A stretch of DNA of 64,000 bases from Schlesneria sp. (GCA_028291515.1 JAQGHU010000064.1:94250-158249); one strand, 5' to 3'. Positions 24,103 to 34,271 are shown, counted from the first letter of the stretch. Notes: generated by a model not told the origin, from the letters alone. Numbers and translations are program-made.

Positions 24103-26718
24103 TTATCGCGTCTGGAAGAAGGAGCTTTGGATTACTTGATGAATCAGTGTGCGAATGCCGCCGCCATCGCGTTCCGCGTTGGCGACAATTGTTGTTATCT
24201 GGTCGCGATCGGCGAACGCGATGTCTCGACCTGTGCCGTAAATAGCGAGTTGCTCGGCCAGGTTCTTCAACAAGCGATGAGTATCCGACGCGATCAGCGA
24301 TTGGAACTCCTGCACATTCTTGAACGATCGTCCATCGGGCAGATCGCTTGATGGATCGACCGCCGGACCCAGCTTGAAGCCGATGCCGATGAATGGATCG
24401 ATCGAACCCCGCGGGGCTGGATCGCCGTCGCCAATCGATCGATAGCGGTCGCGGAAGCCACCGATGACGTCGAACGCTTCGAGAGCAAACCCTGGTGGGT
24501 CCATCTTCGCATGACACGACGCGCAGACCATGTCGGTCCGGTGCTTGTCCAATTGCTCGCGAATCGTTTTTGTTCCGCGAACATCAGGTTCAATCGCTGT
24601 GATGTTCGCTGGCGGAGGATCAGGCGGCTGGCCTAGTAGTCGCGCCATCACGAACGCTCCACGAGGAACAGGCGATGTCGTGGTTCCGTTCGCGGTGATT
24701 TTCAGGATCGCAGCCTGTGTCAGGAACCCGCCACGAGGACAATCGGCAGGTAGCGCGACGCGGCGAATCTGCGAGCCACTCACTCCCGGGATCTCATAGT
24801 GGACGGCCAGCTTCTCATTGATCATCGCAAAATCAGACTTGATCAAATAGCTGGCTCCCAGGTTCTGGTTGACCAGCTCGCGAAAGTAAGCTCGCGTTTC
24901 GGCGACCATCGAATCCTGCAGATAAGCGCTGAACTCGGGGTACAACTTCCGATCCGGATCGGTCGACGCGATCTGTCGCAGCTTCAGCCACTGCCCTAGG
25001 AAATCCTCGACGAATCGTTGCGATCGAGGATTGTTCAACATCCGTTCGACTTCACCACGCAGGATCTCCGGTGTGCGCAGTTGAACTTTCGCAGCGAGTT
25101 CGATGAGCCGATCGTCGGGGATCGAATTCCACAGGAAATAAGACAATCGCGATGCCAGCGAGAAGTCATCCAGTTGTCCGGCCGGTTCGATGTGATACAG
25201 AAAATCGGGCGAACAGAGGGCCGCTCGATAGGCCCAACGCATCGCCGATTCGAAGCAGTCGCCCGCCTTCAGGCGATCATCAACCTTGGTGACATAGAAC
25301 TGTCTTGTTTCCGCATCGACGGGACGACGAAACGCCTTCGGCAGGAACGTGGCGAGCAGTCGATCGGCATCGACGAAAGGTTGTTCGCTCTGAACCGTCC
25401 AGACTCCTTCTTCTTTCTCAGGCTCATTCTTACCCGCACCGACTTCACGTCGAACCGGAGTCCGCTTGGGTGGCCGCACGTTGGGGTGATCTGCTGCTCT
25501 GAACTCGGTCACAGGGAGGTCGCCAAACAGTTGCTGGTGGCTCACGGGCGGCCAGACATCATGCAGTGGCCCTTCGATATCGAACCAGTCGCACACAATG
25601 CCAGGACCGGTGAACGCCATCGCTCGGCCCTTGCGGCTGTAGTTCGCCACGGGAGCCAACGAGGCCGTATTGAAGCCGATGATCTCTTTATAGTTCAGCC
25701 AGTGAACGACTTCGTGTTCCTGCTCTTGCATCGATGGCGCATCGTAGTAGCCGAGGACATAACTCGGGTGCCCACCGCCGCGGCCGTCGCCGCTGAGCTG
25801 CACGACAGAGAGCCGTGCCGCTTCGGTTCCACGTCCCGGCAGGACAGTTCCCTTGTCCCATTGGAAACTCCACAGCGACGTTCGCATGCGATAGCGACCG
25901 GGGTAGAGCGTGACATGCTCGATGAAGTAGGGGTGAAACGATTCGTCCTCGTGCCGAAACAAACCGACACTGGCCCCATTGCGGAATGAGCCCATCCGCT
26001 CATGAGCTCCCTCGTCAATGTGACCTTGATCACCCGCCGGTGGAAAATCGGGATCGGGCTTCTTGTTCTTCAGCAGGATTCCGTCACCATTGGTCAGCAC
26101 GTGTGCAACAAAGCCGCCCGCGTTGGCCAGCGAGATTCGTCGCCTGATCGAAGTCGGGGGTTTTGGCCGCGTCGCAATAGCCATATCCAGGGTCCGGTCG
26201 GCAGCTTCGACATACTTGGTCAGATTCACATGCGAGATGTCGAGCGCATCGCTGTTCTTATCAAACCCATGAGCCGACCCATCGACGGGAAGTTCCCCCT
26301 GTAGCGGGATGCCCGACATCTGGAACAGATCACGTACCGTGTTTTCGTATTCCGCACGCGTCATCCGGCGAACGCCAGTCCGTCCGCCGTCGTCCAGTCG
26401 TGCTCGTTCGACCTTGATCAAAGATTGCTTCAGGACATTGATCGCTGCGTTCTTGTCCGCTTGCGCGGGGCGAGGCTGCTCACGAGGCGGCATCTCACCC
26501 GATTCGATGCGATCATGGATCTTCACCCACCGCTCAAAGTTCTCTCGTGAGGCATCGTCGAACTTGAACGTGGAGAGATCCAGGTCCCCTTGCTTCGACT
26601 GCGTGTCATGGCATTCATAGCAATGGGTTTTCAGGAAGTCGGTGGGGATGTCTGCTGCGGATGCGCTGGTCGCGAGCAGGCACAACAGAGCTGCGATCAC
26701 AGAAGAAGAGCGCTTCAT
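24103..26718 (-). CDS. DUF1592-family planctomycete cytochrome-type protein
   Basis: This frame gives 871 residues from the ATG at 26718, which gives a normal signal peptide; an ATG ten codons upstream adds an unlikely hydrophilic extension. A haem c motif CYECH is at residues 33-37. The DUF1587/1595/1592/1588/1585 series follows, visible as RMTRAEYENTVRDLFQ (about 120-135), DADRLLATFLPKAFRRP, SRLSYFLWNSIPDDRL, FGLGQWLKLRQ-like FLGQWLKL and a C-terminal CASCHAKMDPPGFALEAFD with a second CxxCH. These proteins are exported and presumed to move electrons during breakdown of an unknown substrate. The usual partner, a DUF1552 protein, is encoded just upstream. Confidence 0.85.
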   Translation of the reverse strand: MKRSSSVIAALLCLLATSASAADIPTDFLKTHCYECHDTQSKQGDLDLSTFKFDDASRENFERWVKIHDRIESGEMPPREQPRPAQADKNAAINVLKQSLIKVERARLDDGGRTGVRRMTRAEYENTVRDLFQMSGIPLQGELPVDGSAHGFDKNSDALDISHVNLTKYVEAADRTLDMAIATRPKPPTSIRRRISLANAGGFVAHVLTNGDGILLKNKKPDPDFPPAGDQGHIDEGAHERMGSFRNGASVGLFRHEDESFHPYFIEHVTLYPGRYRMRTSLWSFQWDKGTVLPGRGTEAARLSVVQLSGDGRGGGHPSYVLGYYDAPSMQEQEHEVVHWLNYKEIIGFNTASLAPVANYSRKGRAMAFTGPGIVCDWFDIEGPLHDVWPPVSHQQLFGDLPVTEFRAADHPNVRPPKRTPVRREVGAGKNEPEKEEGVWTVQSEQPFVDADRLLATFLPKAFRRPVDAETRQFYVTKVDDRLKAGDCFESAMRWAYRAALCSPDFLYHIEPAGQLDDFSLASRLSYFLWNSIPDDRLIELAAKVQLRTPEILRGEVERMLNNPRSQRFVEDFLGQWLKLRQIASTDPDRKLYPEFSAYLQDSMVAETRAYFRELVNQNLGASYLIKSDFAMINEKLAVHYEIPGVSGSQIRRVALPADCPRGGFLTQAAILKITANGTTTSPVPRGAFVMARLLGQPPDPPPANITAIEPDVRGTKTIREQLDKHRTDMVCASCHAKMDPPGFALEAFDVIGGFRDRYRSIGDGDPAPRGSIDPFIGIGFKLGPAVDPSSDLPDGRSFKNVQEFQSLIASDTHRLLKNLAEQLAIYGTGRDIAFADRDQITTIVANAERDGGGIRTLIHQVIQSSFFQTR

Positions 26719-26760
26719 ATGTTGGTCAACTCTAGAGTCGAAAGGCATGGCGTTTATTCT

Positions 26761-26841
26761 CGTAGGTTATGCTTCAGCATAACTCTTCGATTTACGGCCA
26801 ACAGTTCAATCAAAAGAAGTTATGCTGAAGCATAACCTACG
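26761..26841. repeat. perfect 24-base inverted repeat
   Basis: Arms at 26761-26784 and 26818-26841 are perfectly complementary, separated by 33 bases. Each arm contains its own palindrome TTATGCTTCAGCATAA, so it can fold either as one long stem or as two short ones. It lies between the DUF1552 and DUF1592 genes of the same presumed operon, and could tune or split the transcript. Confidence 0.8.
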
Positions 26842-26856
26842 CAGACCGTTCCGCGG

Positions 26857-28119
26857 CTACGCCATCTCCAGACCGCGGAACGTTCCTTTGCCGGTGGAGA
26901 ACTCGTCGGTGCCGATTCCCAGTCGCTGCAGCATCGAGACGAACAGGTTCGTCAGCGGGTAGTTGTTCTGCTGGTCGAACGCCAGATGCTGTCCGTGCTT
27001 GAAACCGCCGCCGGCCAGCAGGACGGGCAAATTCACATTGGAATGCGAGTTCGCGCTGCCCATGCAGGTTCCGTACAGCACCATCGTGCGGTCCAGCAGC
27101 GATTGTCCTTCTTCCTTGGTTTCGGTGAGGGACTTCAGGAAGCCCGCCAGCACTTCGAACTGGCGTTCTTCGTGGCCTCGCAATTCGGCCAGGGCTTCGG
27201 GGCGATTGCCGTGATGCGTGATGTTGTGGATCACGGTCGTGTCGACGAACAGCGAAACAATTCGCGACGAGTCCGTTTCCAGCGCGAGTTTCACCACATC
27301 GAACGTCAGTTTTGTCCTCTGAACGAACGCGCGAGCGTCATCGATATCGTCGGGTGCCTTCGCTTCCACTTTGGGCTTGGGCCTGTGCTCCCACGATTCA
27401 GAGCTTGCCAGTCGTTGCTCAAGGTCCCGAACGGCCGTCAGGTATTGGTCCATTCGATTCTGATCGGCTTTGCCGAGTGATCGGTTCAGGCGCTTGGATT
27501 GATCACCGACGAAGTCGAGCATGCTGCGACCCTGCTTGATCGCTTCCACATTGGCGGCGACTTCATCGGGTTGACCCTGAACGAAGAGCTTTTGAAACAG
27601 TTTCTTCGGACTTCGTTCGGCCGAGATCGGGGCTCCACTGCGTGTGAAACTCAGCGTCTGTCCTCCCTCGCTGCTCATTGCGAGTACTAGAGAAGGATAT
27701 CGTGTTCGATTGCCGACGAGTTCTGCGGCGTATTGATCGACGGAAACCCAGTTGCGAAAGCCACCTCGTTCTGGATGGGGGGTGCCGGTGAGGAAGCATT
27801 TTTCGGCCGAGTGGGCTCCCGTCACGCCAGGGTGGCTGGTCCCGGAAAAGACGGTGAAGTCGTTGCGGAACGGAGCCAGCTTTTCCAGGTACGGTGTCGA
27901 ATCGTAGTCGCGACCTGCCTTCTCGGGGAAGAAGAACTGCGGCAGGATCCCCATGTTGGTTTCGATCGCCACCATGCGCCGCGGCATTTCGGCGTTGGCC
28001 TCAGCGCCAAAAGTCGGCCGCATTGCGTCGAGGAATGGCAGGGCCATTGCCACGCCGGCCCCGCGCAGAAACGTTCGTCGAGACAGCGTTCTGCCACCGA
28101 TGGCGATCGAATTCTGCAT
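26857..28119 (-). CDS. DUF1552 domain-containing exported protein
   Basis: This is a 420-residue protein. AGGA lies 8 bases before the ATG. A Tat signal LSRRTFLRGAGVAMALPF opens the protein. The DUF1552 body shows GTSHPGVTGAHSAEKCFLTG, SVDQYAAELVGNRTRYPSL and a C-terminal VLYGTCMGSANSHSNVNLPV with GGGFKHGQHLAFD. DUF1552 proteins are exported planctomycete and verrucomicrobial proteins with an alkaline-phosphatase-like fold, normally paired with DUF1592. Here the pair is in reverse order relative to many genomes and is inserted between DUF1549/1553 and DUF1501 genes. The biochemical role is unknown. Confidence 0.85.
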   Translation of the reverse strand: MQNSIAIGGRTLSRRTFLRGAGVAMALPFLDAMRPTFGAEANAEMPRRMVAIETNMGILPQFFFPEKAGRDYDSTPYLEKLAPFRNDFTVFSGTSHPGVTGAHSAEKCFLTGTPHPERGGFRNWVSVDQYAAELVGNRTRYPSLVLAMSSEGGQTLSFTRSGAPISAERSPKKLFQKLFVQGQPDEVAANVEAIKQGRSMLDFVGDQSKRLNRSLGKADQNRMDQYLTAVRDLEQRLASSESWEHRPKPKVEAKAPDDIDDARAFVQRTKLTFDVVKLALETDSSRIVSLFVDTTVIHNITHHGNRPEALAELRGHEERQFEVLAGFLKSLTETKEEGQSLLDRTMVLYGTCMGSANSHSNVNLPVLLAGGGFKHGQHLAFDQQNNYPLTNLFVSMLQRLGIGTDEFSTGKGTFRGLEMA

Positions 28120-28158
28120 TCCGGCATCCTGACAAATGGTGTGTTTCGCGATGTGGCT

Positions 28159-31100
28159 TCAGTTTCGAGTGACGAATTCGTCCAAATTCAGAATGACATT
28201 GCCCACGGCTGTTAACGCCGCAAGTTCCGCCGCCGCTACTCCGTCTGGCAACGGACCGATCGGATCGGTCGCCAGTTTTGTGGCTTCCTCTGAATACTTG
28301 GCATAATGAGCCCGTCGGGTTTCATACAATTTCGCCAGGACGGCCACTTCGTCAGGTTGAGCCGGTCTGATCAAGGCGAGTTCCAGACCTTTGGCGAGTC
28401 GATCTTCGAGTTTCAGTCCCCCCTCCTTAATCATCCGGCGTGCCAACGCCTGAGCTGTTTCGACGAAGGCGGGATCGTTTAACGTGACCAAGGCCTGTAG
28501 CGGCGTATTGGTGTTGATGCGGCGAACGGTACACAGTTCGCGACTGGGGGCATCGAACGTCGTCATCGCAGGGTAGGGGGTCGTTCTCTTGATGAATGTG
28601 TACAACCCGCGCCGGTAGCGATCTTCACCTTTGCTCGTTTCCCATTTTGTTGTGTTATAGGTCGACTGCCAGATCCCTTCCGGCTGGGGAGGCATGACCG
28701 ACGGGCCGTACATCTTCTGACTGAGCAGACCGGAAACAGCGAGTGCGTTGTCGCGGATCATCTCCGCTTCCATCCGGAACCGCGGACCCCGAGCTAGAAA
28801 TTTATTGAAGCGATCCTTCTGCAGCATTTCGGCCGTGGTCCGTGAAGATTGCCGGTACGTCGACGACATCACGATCAGCTTGCACAGTCGCTTCATTGAC
28901 CACGAACGCGGTGATGTCTCCGATGGTGAGGCGGTTGGGGTCATAAATTCTACTGCCAGCCAGTCGAGCAGCTCCGGATGTGTTGGGGGCTGACCTTGTG
29001 AACCGAAGTCTTCTTGAGTTTCCACGAGACCCGCACCGAAGAATTGAGCCCACAGGCGATTCACAGCGACGCGAGCGGTGAGCGGATTGTTTGGGTCGGT
29101 CAGCCAATCGGAAACACCCAGTCGATTGGTAGGAGCGTTCGCCGGAAACGGATGAAAGCTGGCGGGGATCGCGGCCTCGACGACATCGCCTTGTTCCAGG
29201 AAGTTACCGCGAACATGCATCTTCGTCGTTCGCTTTTTTCCTTCGGCGAGTTCCCGCAGGATTGGCGTTTGAGGAACCGGGGCTGCCAGTTCTTTCTGCC
29301 GTTGCGCGAGTCGATCACGGATTGGCTTCGTCGATGGGGCGAACGATGCGACGTGTTTCAGCAGTTCAATTAGTTGATCGGCTGTTCGGCTGCCAGCGGG
29401 TGTTCTGACGATGGCGAGGATCGGTGCGGGAACGGTGGGGTCCAGCGAGGGGTTATCGTCGTCGGTTAATGAAAGTCGGAAGCGACCGATGCTGAAACCG
29501 GGGTAGGCGAATTCGAACTGATGATCGAGCGTCACAATGACCTCGGCATCTTTGTCGATTGTGATCGGCTCGGCTGGGGTAAATACGGCTGTGTGTGTCT
29601 TGGTCTGCTGCGGCGAGATCGCCCAGCCGCGTTTTGCCAAGTCGGAATTCTTGATCGCGTGTTCGACAGGATAGTTCGCCTGCGCGAAGTCGGCTTTGGC
29701 TGTTGCCAACGGGATCTCGGTCGTTTCGCCTGCGCGGCGGATGGCGACGTTGATGCTGCTAAGTACGAAATTGCCATCGTCGGGTGAGCGACCGACGCCA
29801 CTCCTGGGGTGGGATTTGTCGGGCAACGCTTCCAGCTTCAGGCCGCTGAAGCGCATGGCATCGACAGGCGAAACAACCGTATAGGTCTCTTTCGCGGGAG
29901 ACTTCGCTTCGGCCAGGATCGAGCCGTCATCTTGTCGCGTCAGTGTTGATCGACTGGCCGCCGACATCTCTTTGGGTACCAGCACCACCCAGTCGCGTGA
30001 GGCGCTGACTCTGGCTGTCCAGTCATCGGCGAAGGCCTTCAGTTCGGGCGTAGCGGCGTCGCGATCCTGTTCTAACTTGGCGATCTCGGCTTTGAGTCGA
30101 GCCTGCTGTTCAAGTTGTTCGCGAGTCGGCGTGGCCAGCTTGGGACGTTCGTCGAAGTCGTCGGCGTCTTCGGTCTGATTAAAATAGGCGTAGAACTGAT
30201 AGTACTCGCGCTGGCTGATTGGATCGTACTTGTGGCTGTGACATTTCGCGCAACCAAAGGTCAGGCCCATCCAGACCTGCAGTGTCGTATCAATGCGATC
30301 TTTCACGGCAACAACGCGGAACTCTTCGTTGTCCGTCCCCCCTTCATCGTTGATCATCGTGTTGCGATGGAAAGCGGTTGCCAGTTGTTGGCTAAATGTT
30401 GCATTGGGCAGCAGGTCGCCAGCCAGTTGTTCTCGCGTAAACTGGTCGTACGGCATGTCGATGTTGAACGCCTCAATGACCCACTCGCGATAGGGCCACA
30501 TGGTGCGCTCAAGGTCCTTTTCGTAGCCCTTTGTGTCGGCGTAGCGAGCCAGATCAAGCCACATGCGAGCCCAGCGCTCTCCATAGGCAGGTGACTTCAG
30601 TAATTCATCCACGAGATGTTCGTAGGCCTGGGGGGAGTCATCTTGCAGATAGACTTGCAGCAGTCCATCGCCGGGGGGAAGCCCAGTCAAATCGAGGGCG
30701 ACTCGTCGAGCCAGCGTGTGCTTGTCGGCTTCGGGTGATGGCGACAGTCCTGTCTCGACCAGACGGGCCAGCACAAATCGGTCGAGATCGGTGATCGGCG
30801 CTTTGGTCGAATTCACGGCTGGGACTGCTGGTCGAGTGGGCTTTTCGAACGACCAGTGATTGCCCCATGCGGCGCCTTCAGCAACCCAGCGCTTCAGAAC
30901 GTCGATTTGGTCCGGAGTGAGCGACTTGCCCGAGTCTTTGGGCGGCATCTGTTGGTCATCATTCGCGACGATGCGCTTCACCAGTTCGCTGGCTTCCAGG
31001 TCCGAAGGGACGATGGCGTGACGCCCGTCGTGTTCGGCCAAGGCACCTTCGCGAGTATCAAGACGAAGTTCGGCTTCACGATGCTTGTCGTCAGGGCCGT

Positions 31101-31317
31101 GGCAGGCGAAACAGGTGCGAGCCAGAATCGGGCGGACGTCGCGGACGAAATTGACAGGTTTGGGGCCATCTGCAGCCTGGGCTGCGGATGACAGTATGGT
31201 CCATGCGACAAATGCGAGCCCCCTGGCCCATATCTTGTGTGGCCGCATTGCCAAGGGGCTTACGCCCCCCGCTCGGGAAGAGGTTCTGGATCGCGACATC
31301 AGGTTTGGAACCGGCAT
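28159..31317 (-). CDS. PSCyt1-DUF1549-DUF1553 planctomycete cytochrome-type protein
   Basis: This is a 1052-residue protein. The start at 31317 is the open limit; the Met at 31248 begins a cleaner signal peptide (MRPHKIWARGLAFVAWTI). A haem c motif CFACH is at residues 69-73, in a planctomycete cytochrome domain. DUF1549 follows (DLDRFVLARLVETGLSP to the second haem motif CAKCH near residue 360). A beta-rich insert lies at about 470-650, and DUF1553 (NRLGVSDWLTDPNNPLTARV to LVTLNDPAFVETAQALARRM) makes the C-terminal part. The protein should be exported and act with a DUF1501 partner. It is first in the six-gene minus-strand run. Confidence 0.85.
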   Translation of the reverse strand: MPVPNLMSRSRTSSRAGGVSPLAMRPHKIWARGLAFVAWTILSSAAQAADGPKPVNFVRDVRPILARTCFACHGPDDKHREAELRLDTREGALAEHDGRHAIVPSDLEASELVKRIVANDDQQMPPKDSGKSLTPDQIDVLKRWVAEGAAWGNHWSFEKPTRPAVPAVNSTKAPITDLDRFVLARLVETGLSPSPEADKHTLARRVALDLTGLPPGDGLLQVYLQDDSPQAYEHLVDELLKSPAYGERWARMWLDLARYADTKGYEKDLERTMWPYREWVIEAFNIDMPYDQFTREQLAGDLLPNATFSQQLATAFHRNTMINDEGGTDNEEFRVVAVKDRIDTTLQVWMGLTFGCAKCHSHKYDPISQREYYQFYAYFNQTEDADDFDERPKLATPTREQLEQQARLKAEIAKLEQDRDAATPELKAFADDWTARVSASRDWVVLVPKEMSAASRSTLTRQDDGSILAEAKSPAKETYTVVSPVDAMRFSGLKLEALPDKSHPRSGVGRSPDDGNFVLSSINVAIRRAGETTEIPLATAKADFAQANYPVEHAIKNSDLAKRGWAISPQQTKTHTAVFTPAEPITIDKDAEVIVTLDHQFEFAYPGFSIGRFRLSLTDDDNPSLDPTVPAPILAIVRTPAGSRTADQLIELLKHVASFAPSTKPIRDRLAQRQKELAAPVPQTPILRELAEGKKRTTKMHVRGNFLEQGDVVEAAIPASFHPFPANAPTNRLGVSDWLTDPNNPLTARVAVNRLWAQFFGAGLVETQEDFGSQGQPPTHPELLDWLAVEFMTPTASPSETSPRSWSMKRLCKLIVMSSTYRQSSRTTAEMLQKDRFNKFLARGPRFRMEAEMIRDNALAVSGLLSQKMYGPSVMPPQPEGIWQSTYNTTKWETSKGEDRYRRGLYTFIKRTTPYPAMTTFDAPSRELCTVRRINTNTPLQALVTLNDPAFVETAQALARRMIKEGGLKLEDRLAKGLELALIRPAQPDEVAVLAKLYETRRAHYAKYSEEATKLATDPIGPLPDGVAAAELAALTAVGNVILNLDEFVTRN

Positions 31318-31378
31318 GGGAGGCTATCCGTAGATCCAGAAGCGGCCTGTTTGACAGCGGACACTTGGGCTGTCGAAT

Positions 31379-32218
31379 TCAACGCTGGCATTTAGGACAG
31401 TAGAACGTTGAACGCTGGGCTTGCACAAGGCGCACGATGACGCCGACGCCACAGGTGGCGCAGGTCTGATCGTGTCGCATGTAAACTCGATGTTCGTTTT
31501 GATAGCGACCGCTTTGGCTGAGCGCATTGCGGTACGTCCCATCGCCAAGGGTCGACCCTTCATATTCGATGGCGAGTTCCAAGACGGCCTTGGTGGCTTG
31601 AGCGAGTCGTTCCACTTGTGGCTTCGTGAGCTTTTTCGAACTGCGGCGCGGGTCGATGCCGGCCACGTGCAGGATTTCACTGGCGTACAGATTTCCGATT
31701 CCCGCGACCAGCTTTTGATCGAGCAATGCAACTTTGACCGCTCGGGTCGTTTGCAGCAGGCGTTCTCGCCAGTGATCGCTGGTGAAATCGAGGGCATCCG
31801 GGCCAAGTGCGTCCGGTCCGTAGACCTGTTCGAGTTCATCTGGTTGGTAGAGCCGGATCGTTCCTAAGCCACGGCGGTCCCAAAACCAGATCGAATTGTA
31901 TTCGCGCGTCCCTTCCAGCTGCCATTCAATGCGCAAATGTTCGACGTCGGGGGGATTGGCGAGCAGCATTAAGCCCGTCATACGTGGTTCAATTACGACA
32001 GACGTCAAATTCGATAAATCCAACACCACTCGCTTGCCAAGTCGCCGAACGGCTGTGACCGTTTGACCGATCATCGCTTTAGCAAAGCGTTTAAACACCG
32101 GAGAGATGCTGATCGGACGGCAATGGGTGGGGCATTCCTTCACGGCGAGAATGCGTCGATTCGCCATAAAAGGGCGGATTCCGCGGACCATCGTTTCCAC
32201 TTCGGGCAACTCGGGCAC
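31379..32218 (-). CDS. mutM: DNA-formamidopyrimidine glycosylase (Fpg/MutM)
   Basis: This is a 279-residue protein. The GTG at 32218 is the start because it gives the mature N-terminus PELPEVETMVRG, whose Pro2 is the catalytic nucleophile. GGGAG lies about 8 bases upstream. An ATG at 32290 would bury this Pro and is rejected. The enzyme removes oxidised purines such as 8-oxoguanine and nicks the strand (family knowledge). The helix-two-turn-helix and a C-terminal zinc finger (CATC ... CPKC) are present. The ordinary family length and intact motifs point to a working gene. It is divergent from the DUF1598 gene. Confidence 0.95.
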   Translation of the reverse strand: MPELPEVETMVRGIRPFMANRRILAVKECPTHCRPISISPVFKRFAKAMIGQTVTAVRRLGKRVVLDLSNLTSVVIEPRMTGLMLLANPPDVEHLRIEWQLEGTREYNSIWFWDRRGLGTIRLYQPDELEQVYGPDALGPDALDFTSDHWRERLLQTTRAVKVALLDQKLVAGIGNLYASEILHVAGIDPRRSSKKLTKPQVERLAQATKAVLELAIEYEGSTLGDGTYRNALSQSGRYQNEHRVYMRHDQTCATCGVGVIVRLVQAQRSTFYCPKCQR

Positions 32219-32483
32219 CAATCTGCTCCCGTCAATGCGTGCGTGTCGCGGTGAGTTTTCCGTTCGGGCTCTCCTTGCATAGACTTCCATGCACGCCCGA
32301 GTACGGCATTCTAGCGGCTACCCTGAATAATTGGATGGATGAGCACGAGCTGCAGGTTCAGCGGCGGAAATCGTGGAATCTGCTTGACGCAGGTAGTCCG
32401 CCGGACGATTCTATTTTGACGAACGGCTGCGATGCGCGCAGTTGTGTTGTCATATTTGTGCGTCCGCACCTAGGAGCCTTTTC

Positions 32484-34244
32484 ATGGTTCACCCCCGTCA
32501 CGCGATTTCCGCGTTCCTCATCGCTCAGCGATGCCGGGCCGCGGTCAGTCGATTGATCGCCAGTCTGAGTTTAGTCGTCGTGATGTCGGGTCTGGTCCAC
32601 GCAGCGGCTCCGGCTGACCAAGTCGCAGCACATCTGGCTGCGGGCGAATTCGGCCCCGCACTCGATGTTGCGAAACAAGTCTCTAATCCCGCGGAACAAG
32701 CGGGTCTCGTTCAGAAGGTCGCTGCTGCTCAAGAAGCGGCTGGCGAACCAGTCACGGCGGCTGTGACGTTGTCGCGGATCGCTCGGACCAGCGGCAAAGG
32801 TTCCGGTGGGGGTGGCACGATTGGCCGCGCCGGTTTCGGTGGCGGTGGTGCCCAGGCCGACTTCCAGACGCTGATGAACATGATTCAGCAGAATACGTCT
32901 GGTAAATGGGTGGATATCGATCAGGAAGGTGGTGCGATGTCGCCGTATCCTTACGGCGTTCGCGTTGCTCCGAATGGTCTGCTCCACAAGCTGACGAATG
33001 AAGAACAATCCGGTGTGTTGACATCGCTGGGGATGCAGGCTCGCAAGGCCGATCTGAATGCGGATATCGCACGCCGTTCGAATCTACGGTTGGTTTCGCT
33101 GACCAGACTTGAGCGAGCGGTTGCTCAACGGTTGTCCGAAGGGGAAGCCGTTCCCGAGACGATGGCTCAACTGGCCGGTCTGTCTCAGGTCAAGTATGTC
33201 ATCGTCTATCCCGAAACGAATGAAATCGTGATCGGTGGTCCTGCCGAAGCCTGGCAGTACAACGCTCAGGGTCAGCCAGTCGGTGCCACCAGCGGCCGAC
33301 CAACGCTGCAACTGGACGACCTGGTCACCGTGATGCGAACTTTCGCTCGTGGTGATGCCGACTTCGGTTGCTCGATCAATACTCGTGATGCTGGCGTCCG
33401 CGCGTTGACCGACTTCGTGCAGAAGTCGCAATCACGCGGTCCGCTGAATGCTTCATCGGTGCGAAACTGGGTGCAACAACTTCAGGCAAAGCTGGGACGA
33501 CAGGACATCGAAATCTGGGGCATTCCAACCGATAGCCGAGTCGCTCGCGTAATCGTCGAAGCCGACTACCGCATGAAGTTGATCGGGATCGATAAGCTCA
33601 AGGCCGGGAAAGAAATCCCCAGCTACTTCGACCTGTTGGCTGCCACTCAACCGAAGAATGTTCAGACCATGGACGCTCTGCGTTGGTGGTTGACGATGAA
33701 GTACGATGCTGTGTCGCACAGTCCCGACAAGACAGTGTTCGAGATCCAGGGATCCTCGGTGCTGTGTCAGTCGGAAAATCAGTTCCTGACCGCCGAAGGG
33801 AAGCATGTTCCGACCGGTCAAACGGAACCGACCAACCGCGCGTTCGCCGAGAACTTCACGGCCAACTACGACAAGCTGGCGACTCGTGATCCGGTCTTCG
33901 CCGACATGCAGAACATCTTCGACCTGGCCCTGGTTTCCGCGTTGATTCAGCATGAAAAGCTGAACGACAAGGCTCACTGGGACCTCGGCGTGTTCACTCC
34001 TCGAGGTGACTACGCGACGGCTCACTATGCCGTTCCGAAAGAAATCGATTCGGTCGTGAATCATCGTGTCTACAACGGTCGCGACATCGTCGTGCAGGTC
34101 GCCGGTGGCGTCCGTGGCGACATGATGTCGGTCGTGAAAGACGCCAAGTTGACCCCTGAATCACCACGCCTCGGAAGCATCGCCACCACAGGCAAAGCTC
34201 CCGAACTGCCAGCCGGTCGCTGGTGGTGGGATGCCGCGAAATAG
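32484..34244 (+). CDS. DUF1598 domain-containing exported protein
   Basis: This is a 586-residue protein. AGGAG lies about 7 bases before the ATG at 32484; the frame extends further without need. The signal peptide covers about residues 1-47 with a long basic n-region. A Gly-rich linker near residue 110 leads into SGKWVDIDQEGGAMSPYPYG, GVRVAPNGLL and the later strands that typify DUF1598, a planctomycete family of unknown role. The C-terminus ends in a Trp-rich AGRWWWDAAK. It is a single gene closed by an intrinsic terminator at 34272. Confidence 0.85.
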   Translation: MVHPRHAISAFLIAQRCRAAVSRLIASLSLVVVMSGLVHAAAPADQVAAHLAAGEFGPALDVAKQVSNPAEQAGLVQKVAAAQEAAGEPVTAAVTLSRIARTSGKGSGGGGTIGRAGFGGGGAQADFQTLMNMIQQNTSGKWVDIDQEGGAMSPYPYGVRVAPNGLLHKLTNEEQSGVLTSLGMQARKADLNADIARRSNLRLVSLTRLERAVAQRLSEGEAVPETMAQLAGLSQVKYVIVYPETNEIVIGGPAEAWQYNAQGQPVGATSGRPTLQLDDLVTVMRTFARGDADFGCSINTRDAGVRALTDFVQKSQSRGPLNASSVRNWVQQLQAKLGRQDIEIWGIPTDSRVARVIVEADYRMKLIGIDKLKAGKEIPSYFDLLAATQPKNVQTMDALRWWLTMKYDAVSHSPDKTVFEIQGSSVLCQSENQFLTAEGKHVPTGQTEPTNRAFAENFTANYDKLATRDPVFADMQNIFDLALVSALIQHEKLNDKAHWDLGVFTPRGDYATAHYAVPKEIDSVVNHRVYNGRDIVVQVAGGVRGDMMSVVKDAKLTPESPRLGSIATTGKAPELPAGRWWWDAAK

Positions 34245-34271
34245 TCAGCAACTTTGCTGATCCAAACCAAG

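Noticed and set aside
32219..32290. Longer MutM start at the upstream ATG
   Set aside because: It would place the catalytic Pro at residue 26. The GTG start gives the required N-terminal Pro.
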